Shown: positions 24,503-33,992 of the stretch, in pieces
Layout of the letters: every line of letters starts with the position of its first letter
Numbering within the stretch: position 1 is the first letter of the stretch
Origin: Bradyrhizobium sp. AUGA SZCCT0158
Lineage (GTDB): Bacteria; Pseudomonadota; Alphaproteobacteria; Rhizobiales; Xanthobacteraceae
Assembly (NCBI RefSeq): GCF_018130065.1
Contig: NZ_JAFCME010000004.1
Location: 1-64,000, forward strand
Length of the DNA stretch: 64,000 nt
Direction of reading: 5' to 3'
The notes under the pieces: model-generated
The model's input: only the letters and a program-made list of their open reading frames with translations
The model's database searches: none
Told to the model about the DNA's origin: nothing
Program-made: the position numbers and the translations under genes

Positions 24503-25093
24503 ATGTCGACTGACGGCGGAGCCTCGTATCCTGCTGGCGTGGGAAGTGAGTTTCCACACGCCTTCTACACGATCATTCGAGCCATTGACCGGTTCTCGGA
24601 CGTCACCGGCAAACTCATCTCCCTGACGATGCTGTTCCTCGTGGTGACGATCACCTACGAGGTCGTGATGCGTTACGGGTTCAATGCCCCGACCGCCTGG
24701 GTTTACGAGTCGAGCTTCATGGCCAACGGCTCAGCCTTCATGCTCGCCTGCGGATACGCGCTCTACAAAGGCGCGCACGTTCGAACCGATATCTACTGGG
24801 AGAACTTTTCGGAACGCACCAAGGGGATCATCGACATGATCTCCTACATCCTGCTGTTCTACCCGGTCATGATCACCTTCATGGTGGTCAGCTACGACGC
24901 CGCATTGCATTCCTGGGACACCGGCGAGCGATCGCAGGAAAGCGTGTGGCGCGTGATCATGTGGCCGTTCCGGGCCACCATCCCGCTGGCGGCGGTCCTT
25001 CTCATGCTTCAGGGCGTCTCCGAAGTACTGAAGTGCTGGTATCAGATCCAGTTCGGGCGCGAGTTCGAGCACAAGGAAAAGATCGAGATATGA
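24503..25093 (+). CDS. dctQ: TRAP transporter small permease (DctQ family)
   Basis: 196 residues from ATG 24503, 6 bases after AAGGGG (the adjacent ATG 24500 is too close). Four hydrophobic segments at about 36-58, 75-95, 120-143 and 160-180, with the family motif WVYESSFMANGSAFMLACGY and an HVRTDIYW segment in the second half. It partners DctM in the membrane. Its stop TGA overlaps the ATG of dctM, so the two are translationally coupled. Confidence 0.88.
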   Translation: MSTDGGASYPAGVGSEFPHAFYTIIRAIDRFSDVTGKLISLTMLFLVVTITYEVVMRYGFNAPTAWVYESSFMANGSAFMLACGYALYKGAHVRTDIYWENFSERTKGIIDMISYILLFYPVMITFMVVSYDAALHSWDTGERSQESVWRVIMWPFRATIPLAAVLLMLQGVSEVLKCWYQIQFGREFEHKEKIEI

Positions 25094-26490
25094 CCGGACT
25101 CGAGCTGCTTGGCCTATTCATGCTGCTGGTGATGCTGGGGGCGATCTTCATCGGTCTGCCGATCAGCTTCACGCTTTTGTTTCTCGCGGGCGTGTTCGGC
25201 TACATCGGCATGGGGCCGCGGGTGCTCAGTCTCGCCTACCTGCAGACCATCGGCATCATGAAGCAGGACGAGCTGGTCGCGGTGCCCATGTTCATCCTGA
25301 TGGGCTTCATCTGCGATCAGGCCGGGCTGATGGAACGACTGTTCAGGGCGTTCCGCGATCTGTTTGCGCCGTTGAAGGGCGCGCTTTACGTGGTCGTCAT
25401 CGTTACCGCGACGCTGTTCGGCATCGCTGCCGGAACCGTGGGCGCGACGGTGGCGCTGCTCGGCATCATGGCCGGGCCGATGATGATCCGCTCTGGCTAC
25501 GACGTGCGCATGTCGGCGGGCGCGATCGCGGCCGGCGGCACGCTGGGCATCCTGATTCCGCCGTCGGTGATGCTGGTCGTGATGGCACCAGTGCTCGACA
25601 TTTCGATCATCGATTTGTACGCGGCCGCGTTCGGCCCGGGCTTCCTGCTGTCCGGCATGTTCATCGCCTACACGCTGATCCGCTGTCACTTCAATCCGAA
25701 GCTCGGTCCGCCGGTGCCGCTCGACGAGCGGCCGGAATCGATCAAGATCGTGCTGTGGGAGTGCCTGGTCGGCCTCGTTCCGGTGACGGTGCTGACCATC
25801 GTCACGCTGGGTGCGATCCTGGCCGGCATCACGACGGCCGCGGAGGCCGCGGCACTCGGCGCGCTCGGCGCCATCCTTCTGGTCATCCTCTACGGCAAAT
25901 TCACGTGGAGCGGTTTGCTGCAGGCCTGCTACAGCACGATGGCGACCACCAGCATGGTGCTGCTGCTCGCCGTCGCTTCCAACGTGTTCGGTGCGGTGTT
26001 CGCATGGCTCGGCACCGCCAGCTGGATGACCAATGCCCTGCTGGCCTCGCCGCTGCCGGCTTGGGGCACCATGACGCTGCTGCTGACGCTGATATTCCTG
26101 CTCGGCTGGCCGTTCGAATGGCCGGCGATCGTGTTTATTTTTCTCCCCATGCTCGCGCCCGTGGCCAAGGGCCTCGGCTACGACATGGTGTGGTTCGGCT
26201 GCATCGTCGCGGTCGTGCTGCAGACGGCGTTCCTGTCTCCACCTGTCGCGATGTCGGCCTATTATCTCAAGCAGGTCGTGAGGGAATGGAATCTGCGGTT
26301 GATCTACCGCGGCATGGCGGACTTCATGGTCATCCAGGTTCTCTGCGTGGTCCTGGTGTTGATATTCCCCGCGATCGCGATGTGGTTTCCAGGCTGGCTG
26401 CAGGCACGCCGGGATGCCGAACGCAAGAAGGTGCAGATCGAATATGTGGTGCCCGCTAAAGTCGCGGCTTCCGTGCTCGGGCCGAATTGA
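25090..26490 (+). CDS. dctM: TRAP transporter large permease (DctM family)
   Basis: 466 residues from ATG 25090 (overlapping dctQ). About 12 hydrophobic segments. Family signatures: FIGLPISFTLLFLAGVFGYI, VPMFILMGFICDQAGLMERL, GTVGATVALLGIMAGPMMIR and GTLGILIPPSVMLVVMAPV, the IPPS loop typical of DctM. It provides the sodium-coupled transport channel for the DctP-bound solute. The open frame runs further upstream (24946), but that part is only dctQ read in another frame. Confidence 0.9.
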   Translation: MTGLELLGLFMLLVMLGAIFIGLPISFTLLFLAGVFGYIGMGPRVLSLAYLQTIGIMKQDELVAVPMFILMGFICDQAGLMERLFRAFRDLFAPLKGALYVVVIVTATLFGIAAGTVGATVALLGIMAGPMMIRSGYDVRMSAGAIAAGGTLGILIPPSVMLVVMAPVLDISIIDLYAAAFGPGFLLSGMFIAYTLIRCHFNPKLGPPVPLDERPESIKIVLWECLVGLVPVTVLTIVTLGAILAGITTAAEAAALGALGAILLVILYGKFTWSGLLQACYSTMATTSMVLLLAVASNVFGAVFAWLGTASWMTNALLASPLPAWGTMTLLLTLIFLLGWPFEWPAIVFIFLPMLAPVAKGLGYDMVWFGCIVAVVLQTAFLSPPVAMSAYYLKQVVREWNLRLIYRGMADFMVIQVLCVVLVLIFPAIAMWFPGWLQARRDAERKKVQIEYVVPAKVAASVLGPN

Positions 26491-26523
26491 CCCGCGCCGA
26501 GTGACTTACTGCGAGCCGCCGCC

Positions 26524-29100
26524 TTACCACTGATAGCGGACGATGCCCTTGCCGGCGTAGCTGTCGGTGACGTCCGAGAACTCGCCCTCGAAGCTTGCCG
26601 CCACCGAGAAGCCGTTCAGCCATTTCGCTTCGGCGGACGCGCCCACGAGTGCACTGTTCCTGGCCTGCGCGGCGCCGTTGACGACGAAGGCAGAGGCGGG
26701 CAGCGTCTGGAAGATCGCGCTGACGCTGCGGTCGGTGTTGAAGTTGTGGGCCCAGGCGGCGCGGCCGCGCAGCGTGACCACGGCATCGGTGGCCGCGAAG
26801 GAGGTGTCCGCGCGAAGTCCGAGCTCGGTGCGCGGGGCGGTAACGTTCCGCTCGGCGTAGGACAAGGCGAACGTGTTGACGCCGGCGACAACCTGTTCGG
26901 TATAGTTGGGCAACCACAGCGTGGTGAACTGGCCCGCGGCGTAGGGCGTCAGCCCGCTGGCGCCGAACGCGTAGCGGTAGCCGCCTTCGAGCCGGCCCGA
27001 GAGCGCGTTGGCGTCGAATTTGGCGCGGTAGCTGTTCAGCAGCGCGATGCGATCGGTCGTGACGTCCTGCCAGCCATAGGCGAGGGCGCCGGCGAGGTAG
27101 GCCGCGCCGATATCGTGCCGGCCGTAGACGCCGGCCTGGAACATCTCCGACCGGCCGCCGCCGAGGCCGTTCACGAGGTCGTACTTGGTGCCGGCGCCGC
27201 CGAGCGAAAAGCCGACCAGCGTGCTTGGCGCAATTCGATAGTCCAGACCGGCCGCGCCGCCATAGATGCGCGAGGTGTAGGAGTTCGAACCGACGGCGGC
27301 GTTGCCGTCGGTCGATTGCGTGCCGCCATAGCCTGCGCCCCAGACGCTCCAGCGCCGTTCGAACGCCAGCGGCCGCGCCTTCATCGCCATCTTGGCATAG
27401 GCCTCCCGCTCGCCCGCGTTGCGGCCTTTGCGCGCGGCATAAGCCAGCGCCTCGTTCTCGTCGGCATAACCGGTTGCGCCGGCCGGCGGCGCGCCGCCCG
27501 AGCGCGTCCCCGTGAAGAGATCGGTCATTACGTTGATGAACTTGTCCATCGCGTCGAACGTGGTCTGCTGCGTGCCGGTAGCGGCTTCGCCCGATACCTG
27601 GGTTAGGCCTGCAGGCGTCAGCGCACCGAACACCAGCGGAATGCCGCCGGTGGTATTGAACGAGTTGATGAGCGCGTTGGCGACAGCAGTCTGGTTGCCG
27701 TTCAGGCCGCTGGCGAACCCGGGCGAGAACGTCAGATTGAGATCCAGATAGGCATTTTGGGCGTCATAGCTCAGCGAGCTCACGAAGCCGGCCGGCAGGT
27801 TGGTGTTGACCACCGAGCCGAAGGTGCCGTTGACGCCGCCGGCCGCGTTCACGATCGTGTAGCGCCGCGCCACATAAGCGCCATTGGCGTAGATAGCGGA
27901 AACGGTCGCGCCGCCGAGCGTCGCGCTGCCGGTGACGTTGGTGAGGTCCGAATTCGTCGGTGAGATTTCGATAAGGTACGTCGCCGCTGCGGTGAAAACC
28001 AGGCTGCCTTGCACCGAGAGGGTGCCGATCGAATTGCCGGGCGCCAGCGTGCCGCCCGCGATCGTGAGGTTGCCGACCGTGCCGGTGCCGCCGAGCGTGG
28101 CGCCGGCATTTACCGTGGTCAGGGCCGACGAGGCGATCGAACCATTCACCAGCAGCGTGCCGGCGTCGACGGTCGTATTGCCGGTGTAAATGTTGTTGCC
28201 CGCCAAATTCAGCGTGCCCGTTCCGGTCTTTATCAGTTGCCCGCCTGTTGCGCCGGGGTCGCCGCAGGCCACGCCGCTGGCGCCGCAGTCGCTGATGACG
28301 CCGGTCACCGTCGTGCTGAGATTGTTGCCCCCGACCGTGACCCGGCGGGCGCCGAGATAGAAATTGCCGCCGCCGGCCAGCGAGCCGATCGTGAGCGCAC
28401 CATCATTCGCCGGACCAAGACTGTGGGCGAAATCGACCACCGCCAGGGCACTGTTGGTGACGGCGGCATTTCCGCCGGTGGCCCTGACTACGAACTCGAG
28501 CAGGCCATTATTGGTGATGACGGCGTTGCCGGCGCTGCTCTGGGTTTGGAAATTGAGAAGATTATTGTTGATGAAACTGGCGTTGCCGCCGCTGCTGCTG
28601 TCGAAGAAACGCATTTCGCCGTTGTTGACGAACGTGGCGGTTCCGGCCGTACTGGAATTGCCAAAGCGAACAAACGCCCCGGCGTTGTTGGTAATCGTGG
28701 CCGCGCTGCCGTTGACGATGCCGGCGGCATTGAAGGTCAATGTCTGCGTATTCGTGAACGTGTAGGCGGGCGCACCCGCATTGAATGTCCACCCGCCGAT
28801 GGTGGTATTGGCCGAGAGGGTCAGGCCTGTAATGTTGGATGCACCAAAGAACGCGACACCCGTCGGGACTGTGCCGGGATTCCAGTTCGTATTGGTGTTG
28901 AAGTCGTTCGAGCCGGGCGCGGCGAGCCAGGTAGCGTCCTGGGCTTTCGCCGGCGCCGCGAGGCAGGTCAGAACTGCAATCGCGGCAGAGATTTGAAGGC
29001 GGCGGCGTTGTGAACCCGGGGTGACGTTGTTGCCGTTGGCTGACTTGGTTGCCGAGCCCGTGCCCGATCGAAATTCTCTTGCCATTCCCATTGCTCGCAA
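26524..29100 (-). CDS. Autotransporter with beta-helix passenger and outer-membrane beta-barrel
   Basis: 858 residues. A basic N-terminus and signal (RRRLQISAAIAVLTCLAAPA KAQ) come first. The passenger (about 55-500) is rich in short Asn/Gly/Thr repeats (FVNNGEMRFFDSSSGGNASF, INNNLLNFQTQSSAGNAVIT) and passenger-associated repeats (GTLNLAGNNIYTGNTTVDAG, GTLAPGNSIGTLSVQGSL). The autotransporter barrel (about 590-858) has alternating aromatic strands and ends in the terminal aromatic YQW. No protease Ser or adhesin domain was recognised in the passenger. It reads convergently to dctM with a 33-base gap. Confidence 0.88.
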   Translation of the reverse strand: MRAMGMAREFRSGTGSATKSANGNNVTPGSQRRRLQISAAIAVLTCLAAPAKAQDATWLAAPGSNDFNTNTNWNPGTVPTGVAFFGASNITGLTLSANTTIGGWTFNAGAPAYTFTNTQTLTFNAAGIVNGSAATITNNAGAFVRFGNSSTAGTATFVNNGEMRFFDSSSGGNASFINNNLLNFQTQSSAGNAVITNNGLLEFVVRATGGNAAVTNSALAVVDFAHSLGPANDGALTIGSLAGGGNFYLGARRVTVGGNNLSTTVTGVISDCGASGVACGDPGATGGQLIKTGTGTLNLAGNNIYTGNTTVDAGTLLVNGSIASSALTTVNAGATLGGTGTVGNLTIAGGTLAPGNSIGTLSVQGSLVFTAAATYLIEISPTNSDLTNVTGSATLGGATVSAIYANGAYVARRYTIVNAAGGVNGTFGSVVNTNLPAGFVSSLSYDAQNAYLDLNLTFSPGFASGLNGNQTAVANALINSFNTTGGIPLVFGALTPAGLTQVSGEAATGTQQTTFDAMDKFINVMTDLFTGTRSGGAPPAGATGYADENEALAYAARKGRNAGEREAYAKMAMKARPLAFERRWSVWGAGYGGTQSTDGNAAVGSNSYTSRIYGGAAGLDYRIAPSTLVGFSLGGAGTKYDLVNGLGGGRSEMFQAGVYGRHDIGAAYLAGALAYGWQDVTTDRIALLNSYRAKFDANALSGRLEGGYRYAFGASGLTPYAAGQFTTLWLPNYTEQVVAGVNTFALSYAERNVTAPRTELGLRADTSFAATDAVVTLRGRAAWAHNFNTDRSVSAIFQTLPASAFVVNGAAQARNSALVGASAEAKWLNGFSVAASFEGEFSDVTDSYAGKGIVRYQW

Positions 29101-29419
29101 CTCGTACGGCCGGGCGCTCCAGAACGCGCCCTGACAACCGTCACTTTGATCTTTCTACTTAAGCGAGGGGCGAGTGGCTAGGTTGGGCAATGTATTCAGC
29201 AGGCAATAACGCGTAAAATGGTGGGCGCCTGTGGCGTTTCCGCAACGGAAAAACCTTCGAATATCCCTCAATGGCTGGATTCCGGCGCCGGCGCGTTGCA
29301 TTTTGCATGGATTCAACCCCCGCTAGCCCGCGCTCGCAGACTCACACGGCCGAGCCGCCCGGTGCCCTAATCCTTTTCGGTCGGACTTGGCATCGAATGC
29401 TGGACTTCAGGAGTTCACC
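29101..29419. other. Intergenic, autotransporter upstream region
   Basis: 319 bases. It holds the minus-strand autotransporter leader. No EcfG-type promoter or repeat was recognised. Confidence 0.35.
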
Positions 29420-30184
29420 TTACTGTTGCGGCGGCTGGCCGTTGGAGGCGGAAACGCCGCCGTCCACCGTTACGTTCGCGCCGGTCATAAAGCTTGCATC
29501 GTCGCTTGCCAGAAACGCGATGACAGCTGCTATCTCATCAGGCTCGCAGACCCGTCCCAGCGGAATTCGCTCCGCAAACTTTGTCAGCAGCTTCTCGTCA
29601 TCCATCATGTCCGAGGTCATGCCCGTGCGGGTCAGACTGGGGCAAACCGCATTGATGCGGACACCCTTGCGACCGAGATCCAGCGCCAGTGCGCGTGTCA
29701 GATTGACGACAGCGCCCTTGGCGGCATTGTATGGACTCATCCCCCAGTCGCCTCCCAGCCCGGACACCGAGACGGTGTTGACGATTGATCCTTTGGTCTT
29801 CTCAAGATGCGGTAGCGCCGCACGACACCCGTAAAAGACGCCGTCGAGGTCGGTCGCCATGACCTTGCGCCACTGCGCATCGGTGATTTCGGCGGGATCG
29901 CCGCCCTCGAAGATCCCGGCGTTATTGACCATGACATCCAATCGTCCAAAGCGCTTCACGACGGTTTCGACCATGGCCTGCGTCGCCGCGCTTTCCGAAA
30001 CGTCGGCGACATGCGCAATGGTCAATTCCTTGGGCAAATCGGCTGCGACATTCGCCAGTGGAATCTCGTTGCGATCGACCAGCGCAACACAGGCGCCCTC
30101 GTCGGAGAAGCGGCGTGCCGTTGCCTCCCCGATGCCGGACGCTGCGCCGGTCACGATCACTACTTTTCCTTGGAAACGCTGCAT
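29420..30184 (-). CDS. Short-chain dehydrogenase/reductase (classical SDR)
   Basis: 254 residues. Cofactor motif VVIVTGAASGIGEATARRFS near 10. The Asp in ALVDRNEI favours NAD. NNAG is near 90. Catalytic Ser in VNTVSVSGLGG and Tyr-x-x-x-Lys in SPYNAAKGAVVNL near 158. The substrate loop and C-terminus (SFMTGANVTVDGGVSASNG) are normal. The substrate is unknown; this clade includes 3-oxoacyl-, hydroxysteroid- and polyol-type enzymes. Confidence 0.85.
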   Translation of the reverse strand: MQRFQGKVVIVTGAASGIGEATARRFSDEGACVALVDRNEIPLANVAADLPKELTIAHVADVSESAATQAMVETVVKRFGRLDVMVNNAGIFEGGDPAEITDAQWRKVMATDLDGVFYGCRAALPHLEKTKGSIVNTVSVSGLGGDWGMSPYNAAKGAVVNLTRALALDLGRKGVRINAVCPSLTRTGMTSDMMDDEKLLTKFAERIPLGRVCEPDEIAAVIAFLASDDASFMTGANVTVDGGVSASNGQPPQQ

Positions 30185-30317
30185 GTTGACCTCTCGTCTT
30201 AGAGTACCGTCAACGCTGGTAGGTGCAATCGAGGTAACTCGGGAAGGGCCATGCTGCGGTTTTTCGAGCAGGACCCTTCCATGGGCCTAGGCGCAGTCTG
30301 TAAACGAGGTGACCGGA

Positions 30318-30842
30318 TCAACCCGCCGCCGTCCGGTTGACGCCTTTGCGAAGCGCGACGGTGTTCAGTTTGGTGTTGGCCGCCTTTTCTTCGTTAAGGT
30401 TGGTGGTGAGGAAGCGCACGATGTCGTCGTGCCCGAGTTCTTCCGCCCAGGCGATCAGGGTGCCATAGCGCGAAATCTCGTAGTGCTCGACTGCCTGTGC
30501 ATTTGCGATGATGGCTGCATCAAGCACGGATTTGTCGTCGATCTCGCCGGCGGTTGCCTCGGCTTCCTTGATCAGGCCGTCGATCGCCGGGCAGTCGGCG
30601 CCGGAAGGTGTCTTGCCGAGCTTCTTGAAGACCTGATCCAGCCGTTCGATCTGCTTGTTGGTTTCCTCGAGATGATTCTTCAGTCCCTGCTTCAGGTCGC
30701 GGTTGGTGCTTCGCTCGACCATCTTCGGCAACGCCTTGGTAATCTGCTGCTCGGCGTAGTAGATATCCTGCAACCCATGCAGCAGCATATCGTCCATTGT
30801 TTTGATCTCTTTTGAAAACAGTCCCACGGTATCCTCCGTCAA
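30318..30842 (-). CDS. DUF892 (YciE/YciF) ferritin-like stress protein
   Basis: 174 residues. LFSKEIKTMDDMLLHGLQDI YYAEQQITKALPKM is the DUF892 opening, followed by NHLEETNKQIERLDQVFKKL and AQAVEHYEISRYGTLIAWA. It is the third DUF892 domain in the window. The promoter at 30873-30897 is an exact EcfG-type match, so general-stress induction is expected. The start was chosen by the conserved region and the GGAGG (30832-30836) just upstream of an in-frame GTG or ATG; an ATG nearer to TMDDML (30797) is an alternative. Confidence 0.85.
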   Translation of the reverse strand: MTEDTVGLFSKEIKTMDDMLLHGLQDIYYAEQQITKALPKMVERSTNRDLKQGLKNHLEETNKQIERLDQVFKKLGKTPSGADCPAIDGLIKEAEATAGEIDDKSVLDAAIIANAQAVEHYEISRYGTLIAWAEELGHDDIVRFLTTNLNEEKAANTKLNTVALRKGVNRTAAG

Positions 30843-30872
30843 AAAAATACACCCAGAACGGGCTCTTCAATC

Positions 30873-30897
30873 AACGGGCAGAGTGCATGCTGGTTCC
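30873..30897 (-). promoter_or_regulatory. EcfG-type general stress promoter for the DUF892 gene
   Basis: Minus strand GGAAC (30897-30893), 16 bases, CGTT (30876-30873). Exact consensus, about 30 bases upstream of the gene. Confidence 0.75.
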
Positions 30898-30933
30898 TAC
30901 GATCCTCTGGTTTGGACGAATTGACGCGTTGGC

Positions 30934-32508
30934 CTAGTCGACTTGCGCGAGGCCTGAGACCGCCGGCGCATTCAGCGGCGTGCCGTCGGCGGCGAAGTGA
31001 GAGCCGTGGCAGGGACAGTCCCAGCACCGCTCGAACGAATTCCAGTGCAAATGACAACCGACATGCGTGCAGGCGGCCGAACGCTTGTATAGTTGGCCAT
31101 GATCGTCGCGATAGGCCGCTATCTTCGAAAGGCCTTGCCGGACGATGGCGCCGTGGCCGGGCTTCAGATCGTCGAGCGACGACAATTCGCCGGGCGCCAG
31201 ATACTCGGCGATATTCTTCACCACCGTTGTGTTCTCGCGCAGGAAATTTCCGATTGCCGATGGCGTCTTGCGCGACGGCTCATACACATCGACCCACTTC
31301 GCCTCCCTGCCCAGGATCAGGGATGAATTGATCAGGCTGCCGACGACGCCATGGGTCATGCCCTGTCCGGAATCGCCGGTGTGAACGTAGATGCGCTGCT
31401 GGCCGGGATTGCGGCCAATGAAGGCGGCATAATCGATGGTGTCGAGCACCTGGCCGGACCACCGGTGGCTGACTTCGCCAAGAGCCGGCATCAGATTCCG
31501 CGCCCAGGCCTCCAGTGCCTGGAAGCGGGCATCGGCGTCGTCGGCTTCGCCACTCTTGTGGTCGGCGCCGCCCACGATGACGTAGTCAGTCTGGCCATCG
31601 CCCGGCTGCAGTCTCACATAGTGATAGGGATCGAGCGTGTCCCAGTACAATGCGTCGGGCAGGGCGCCCCGCTTGATCCGCATGGCCATCGCGTAGGTGC
31701 GATACGGCGCCATCTTGGTGTGCAGCGCGACGGTATTGTTGATCGGCGAATTGGTGGCGACAACCGCCGCCGCTGCCGTGATATTGCCTCGGTCAGCCGT
31801 GACGACGACGGTGTCACCGCCACTTTCCTCCACCGCGTGAACGATAGTGCCGGCATACAGCAAGCCGCCTCTCGCCTCGATGGCGCTGACCAACCCCTGA
31901 AGATACTTCAAGGGATGGAAGGTGGCCTGTCGTGGATAGCGCAACACGTGCTGTTGCTCGCAATGCGCCAGCGCCTCGACACCTACAAGGCGGTGCACCG
32001 GCGCACCGACCTTGCGAACGGCATCCATCTCATCATCGATGATGGCTGAGTCCGTGTTCGGGGCCTGAAACAGGAAGCCGTCCAGCCGGCGGAAATCGCA
32101 CGTGATATTTTCTGTCTTCTGGATCTCTTCGATCCGGTCGACGGCAGCGGCCTGGCTTTCGTAGAAAGCGCGCGAAATTTCTTCGCCGCGCAGCCTGATC
32201 ATTTCTGACGTCAGGTCGTCGCACAGCGGGGCGAGGTGTGCGGTGGTTCGGGCGGTGATGCCTCCCGCGATCGAGCCGCGGTCGACCACGATGACCTTCT
32301 GACCCTGGATGGCAAGTTCGTAAGCGGTCGAAATTCCGGCGATACCCGCGCCGATCACGATCGTATCGCAGGATCGGGCGCCCTCGAACGGGCGGGCGTT
32401 TGGCGCGACCTCGACGTCCATCCACAGGGAACGAGACCGCTTGTCGAAGGAGCTCGTCATTGAATGCTCGATATCCCTCAGCAAATAGATTTGGTTACCG
32501 GGAATCAA
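30934..32508 (-). CDS. FAD-dependent oxidoreductase with a C-terminal Rieske domain
   Basis: 524 residues. The N-terminal DAO-type FAD fold (CDTIVIGAGIAGISTAYELA, near 50) is followed by ITARTTAHLAPLCDDL. The C-terminal Rieske [2Fe-2S] domain (about 430-520) has ligands Cys-x-His in AACTHVGCHLHWN and Cys-x-x-His in CPCHGSHFAADG. These fusions are soluble enzymes of unclear substrate, related to glycine/D-amino-acid oxidase-like proteins. Stress-linked neighbours (DUF892 gene, DUF72 gene) are on the same strand. A GGAAC lies upstream (32536-32532), but no matching -10 was found. Confidence 0.88.
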   Translation of the reverse strand: MIPGNQIYLLRDIEHSMTSSFDKRSRSLWMDVEVAPNARPFEGARSCDTIVIGAGIAGISTAYELAIQGQKVIVVDRGSIAGGITARTTAHLAPLCDDLTSEMIRLRGEEISRAFYESQAAAVDRIEEIQKTENITCDFRRLDGFLFQAPNTDSAIIDDEMDAVRKVGAPVHRLVGVEALAHCEQQHVLRYPRQATFHPLKYLQGLVSAIEARGGLLYAGTIVHAVEESGGDTVVVTADRGNITAAAAVVATNSPINNTVALHTKMAPYRTYAMAMRIKRGALPDALYWDTLDPYHYVRLQPGDGQTDYVIVGGADHKSGEADDADARFQALEAWARNLMPALGEVSHRWSGQVLDTIDYAAFIGRNPGQQRIYVHTGDSGQGMTHGVVGSLINSSLILGREAKWVDVYEPSRKTPSAIGNFLRENTTVVKNIAEYLAPGELSSLDDLKPGHGAIVRQGLSKIAAYRDDHGQLYKRSAACTHVGCHLHWNSFERCWDCPCHGSHFAADGTPLNAPAVSGLAQVD

Positions 32509-32558
32509 ATCCGCGCGAACCGAATTGTTCCTAACCAGGTATGCCCCTCAGCCGCGGT

Positions 32559-33287
32559 TCATCGATCGAGCAGCAGACGCAACTTGAGGGCGTCTGCGGG
32601 GGCCGCGCTCTTCTGGTCGTTATCGAAATAAACGTAGACATCGCAACCCTGCTTTTTCCAGGATCGGATACGCCGCTTCCAATCGGCCAGCATCTTGGGG
32701 GAATAGTGCCCCTTGTAGCGTCCGCCTGGCCCATGGCCTCTGATGTAGACGAAGTCGGCCGTTCGTTTCCACGGCGCCGGCGCATCATGATGATCCGAAA
32801 TGCAGAGTGAGATATTCCGGTCGGACATCAGGCGGAATACCTTCGGAACGTACCAGCTTGGGTGACGGAACTCGAAACTGTAGCGGCGTTTGTCCGACAG
32901 CAACCCGAAAAAGGACGCCAGCCTTTCGGCGTCGGCGTGAAATTGCGGAGGCAGTTGGAACAGAACCGGACCAGCCTTCCCGCCAAGCAGCGAGAGGCGG
33001 TTCTCCAGCAGTTCAAGGCTGTTGGCGGAGTTGTCGGACAGACGCTTCCAGTGGGTGATGAATTTCGACGCCTTCCACGCAAACACGAAATCCTTGCCGG
33101 TTTGGGCGCGCCAGCTTTTGACGGCCTCCGGCGTCGGCGTTCGATAGAACACGCCGTTCAGTTCGGTGGTCGGAAACTGGCTGGCGTAATATTGAAGCTG
33201 GTTCTTGAGCGGCAGCCGCTCGGGAAAGAAGCGGCCGCGCCAGGAATCGTAGTGCCAACCAGAGGTGCCGATCCAAACCCGCGCCAT
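32559..33287 (-). CDS. DUF72 (YecE) family protein
   Basis: 242 residues. WIGTSGWHYDSWRGRFFPER LPLKNQLQYYASQF is the DUF72 opening; later RYSFEFRHPSWY, FVYIRGHGPGGRYKGHYSPK and CDVYVYFDNDQKSAAPADAL complete the TIM-barrel signature. Some YecE proteins have been implicated in DNA or nuclease functions, but the activity is not settled. It stands alone, just downstream of the FAD/Rieske gene's start on the minus strand. Confidence 0.85.
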   Translation of the reverse strand: MARVWIGTSGWHYDSWRGRFFPERLPLKNQLQYYASQFPTTELNGVFYRTPTPEAVKSWRAQTGKDFVFAWKASKFITHWKRLSDNSANSLELLENRLSLLGGKAGPVLFQLPPQFHADAERLASFFGLLSDKRRYSFEFRHPSWYVPKVFRLMSDRNISLCISDHHDAPAPWKRTADFVYIRGHGPGGRYKGHYSPKMLADWKRRIRSWKKQGCDVYVYFDNDQKSAAPADALKLRLLLDR

Positions 33288-33388
33288 TGCGATTTCAATG
33301 CGGCTGGGGTGCAGCTGGTTCCTATCGGAGCGGAAATCTCGGCCGGGAACGATCGCACCGGCGCAGCGCCCTGCGCGATGCTATCGCG

Positions 33389-33961
33389 CTAGTTGCCGGC
33401 TGCGCGGTCGCGCCGGGGGCGGCGCGGGGGGCTGACGCTGCCCGTCACGTCGGGATAGCCGTGCAGCATCAGCTGGTCGGCCTTGACGCCCCAGCTTTCC
33501 AAGCGATCCAGAAAGCTCATGCCGAGCAGGTTGGTTTTCATCTGCCCGCGCTGCACCACCAGCGCCGGGACCGATTTCTCGACGAGATGACCGACCGCGA
33601 GACGATCGAGCGTCAGCCGCGCCGCCTTGGTGTGCCCGCCCACGGTTTCGACGTCGACATTGTATTCGAGCATCTCCAGCGGCAGCCCGATCGCCTTCGC
33701 GGTTTCCCAGGTCAGCACCACCGAAGTCGCGCCGGTGTCGATCACCATCGGCGCCTTGACGCCGTTGATCTTGGCATGCAGCGCGAATTCGCCGGCCTGG
33801 CCGCGCGCGATCTGCACCGCGGGCGCCGGCTGCAGGCTGTGCCGCCGCAGCATCTGCGAGACGGAATCGCTGGCGCGTGCGATCTGTTCGGGGTCGCCGT
33901 AAGCAACGACGGCGCCGGCGGTGGCGGCGAGCATGATCAGGACGAGCAGGATGCGGCTCAT
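33389..33961 (-). CDS. Retropepsin-like aspartic protease (TIGR02281 type), membrane-anchored
   Basis: 190 residues. One N-terminal hydrophobic segment (MSRILLVLIMLAATAGAVVA), then a single aspartic protease domain with the catalytic triad in VIDTGATSVVLTW (DTGA, near 87) and the flap and hydrophobic-hydrophobic-Gly motif TNLLGMSFLDRLESW. The family is a periplasm-facing clan-AA protease of alphaproteobacteria with an unknown target. It ends in a basic Pro/Arg tail. It lies 31 bases before the DUF1289 gene on the same strand. Confidence 0.82.
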   Translation of the reverse strand: MSRILLVLIMLAATAGAVVAYGDPEQIARASDSVSQMLRRHSLQPAPAVQIARGQAGEFALHAKINGVKAPMVIDTGATSVVLTWETAKAIGLPLEMLEYNVDVETVGGHTKAARLTLDRLAVGHLVEKSVPALVVQRGQMKTNLLGMSFLDRLESWGVKADQLMLHGYPDVTGSVSPPRRPRRDRAAGN

Positions 33962-33992
33962 CGCGCGCCTCCGTGGGCGGTCCTGCGATCGA

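Noticed and set aside
23261-24559. 432-residue minus-strand frame over dctP
   Set aside because: Antisense shadow of the TRAP binding protein.
32520-32540. GGAAC upstream of the FAD/Rieske gene
   Set aside because: No -10 GTT at the right distance.
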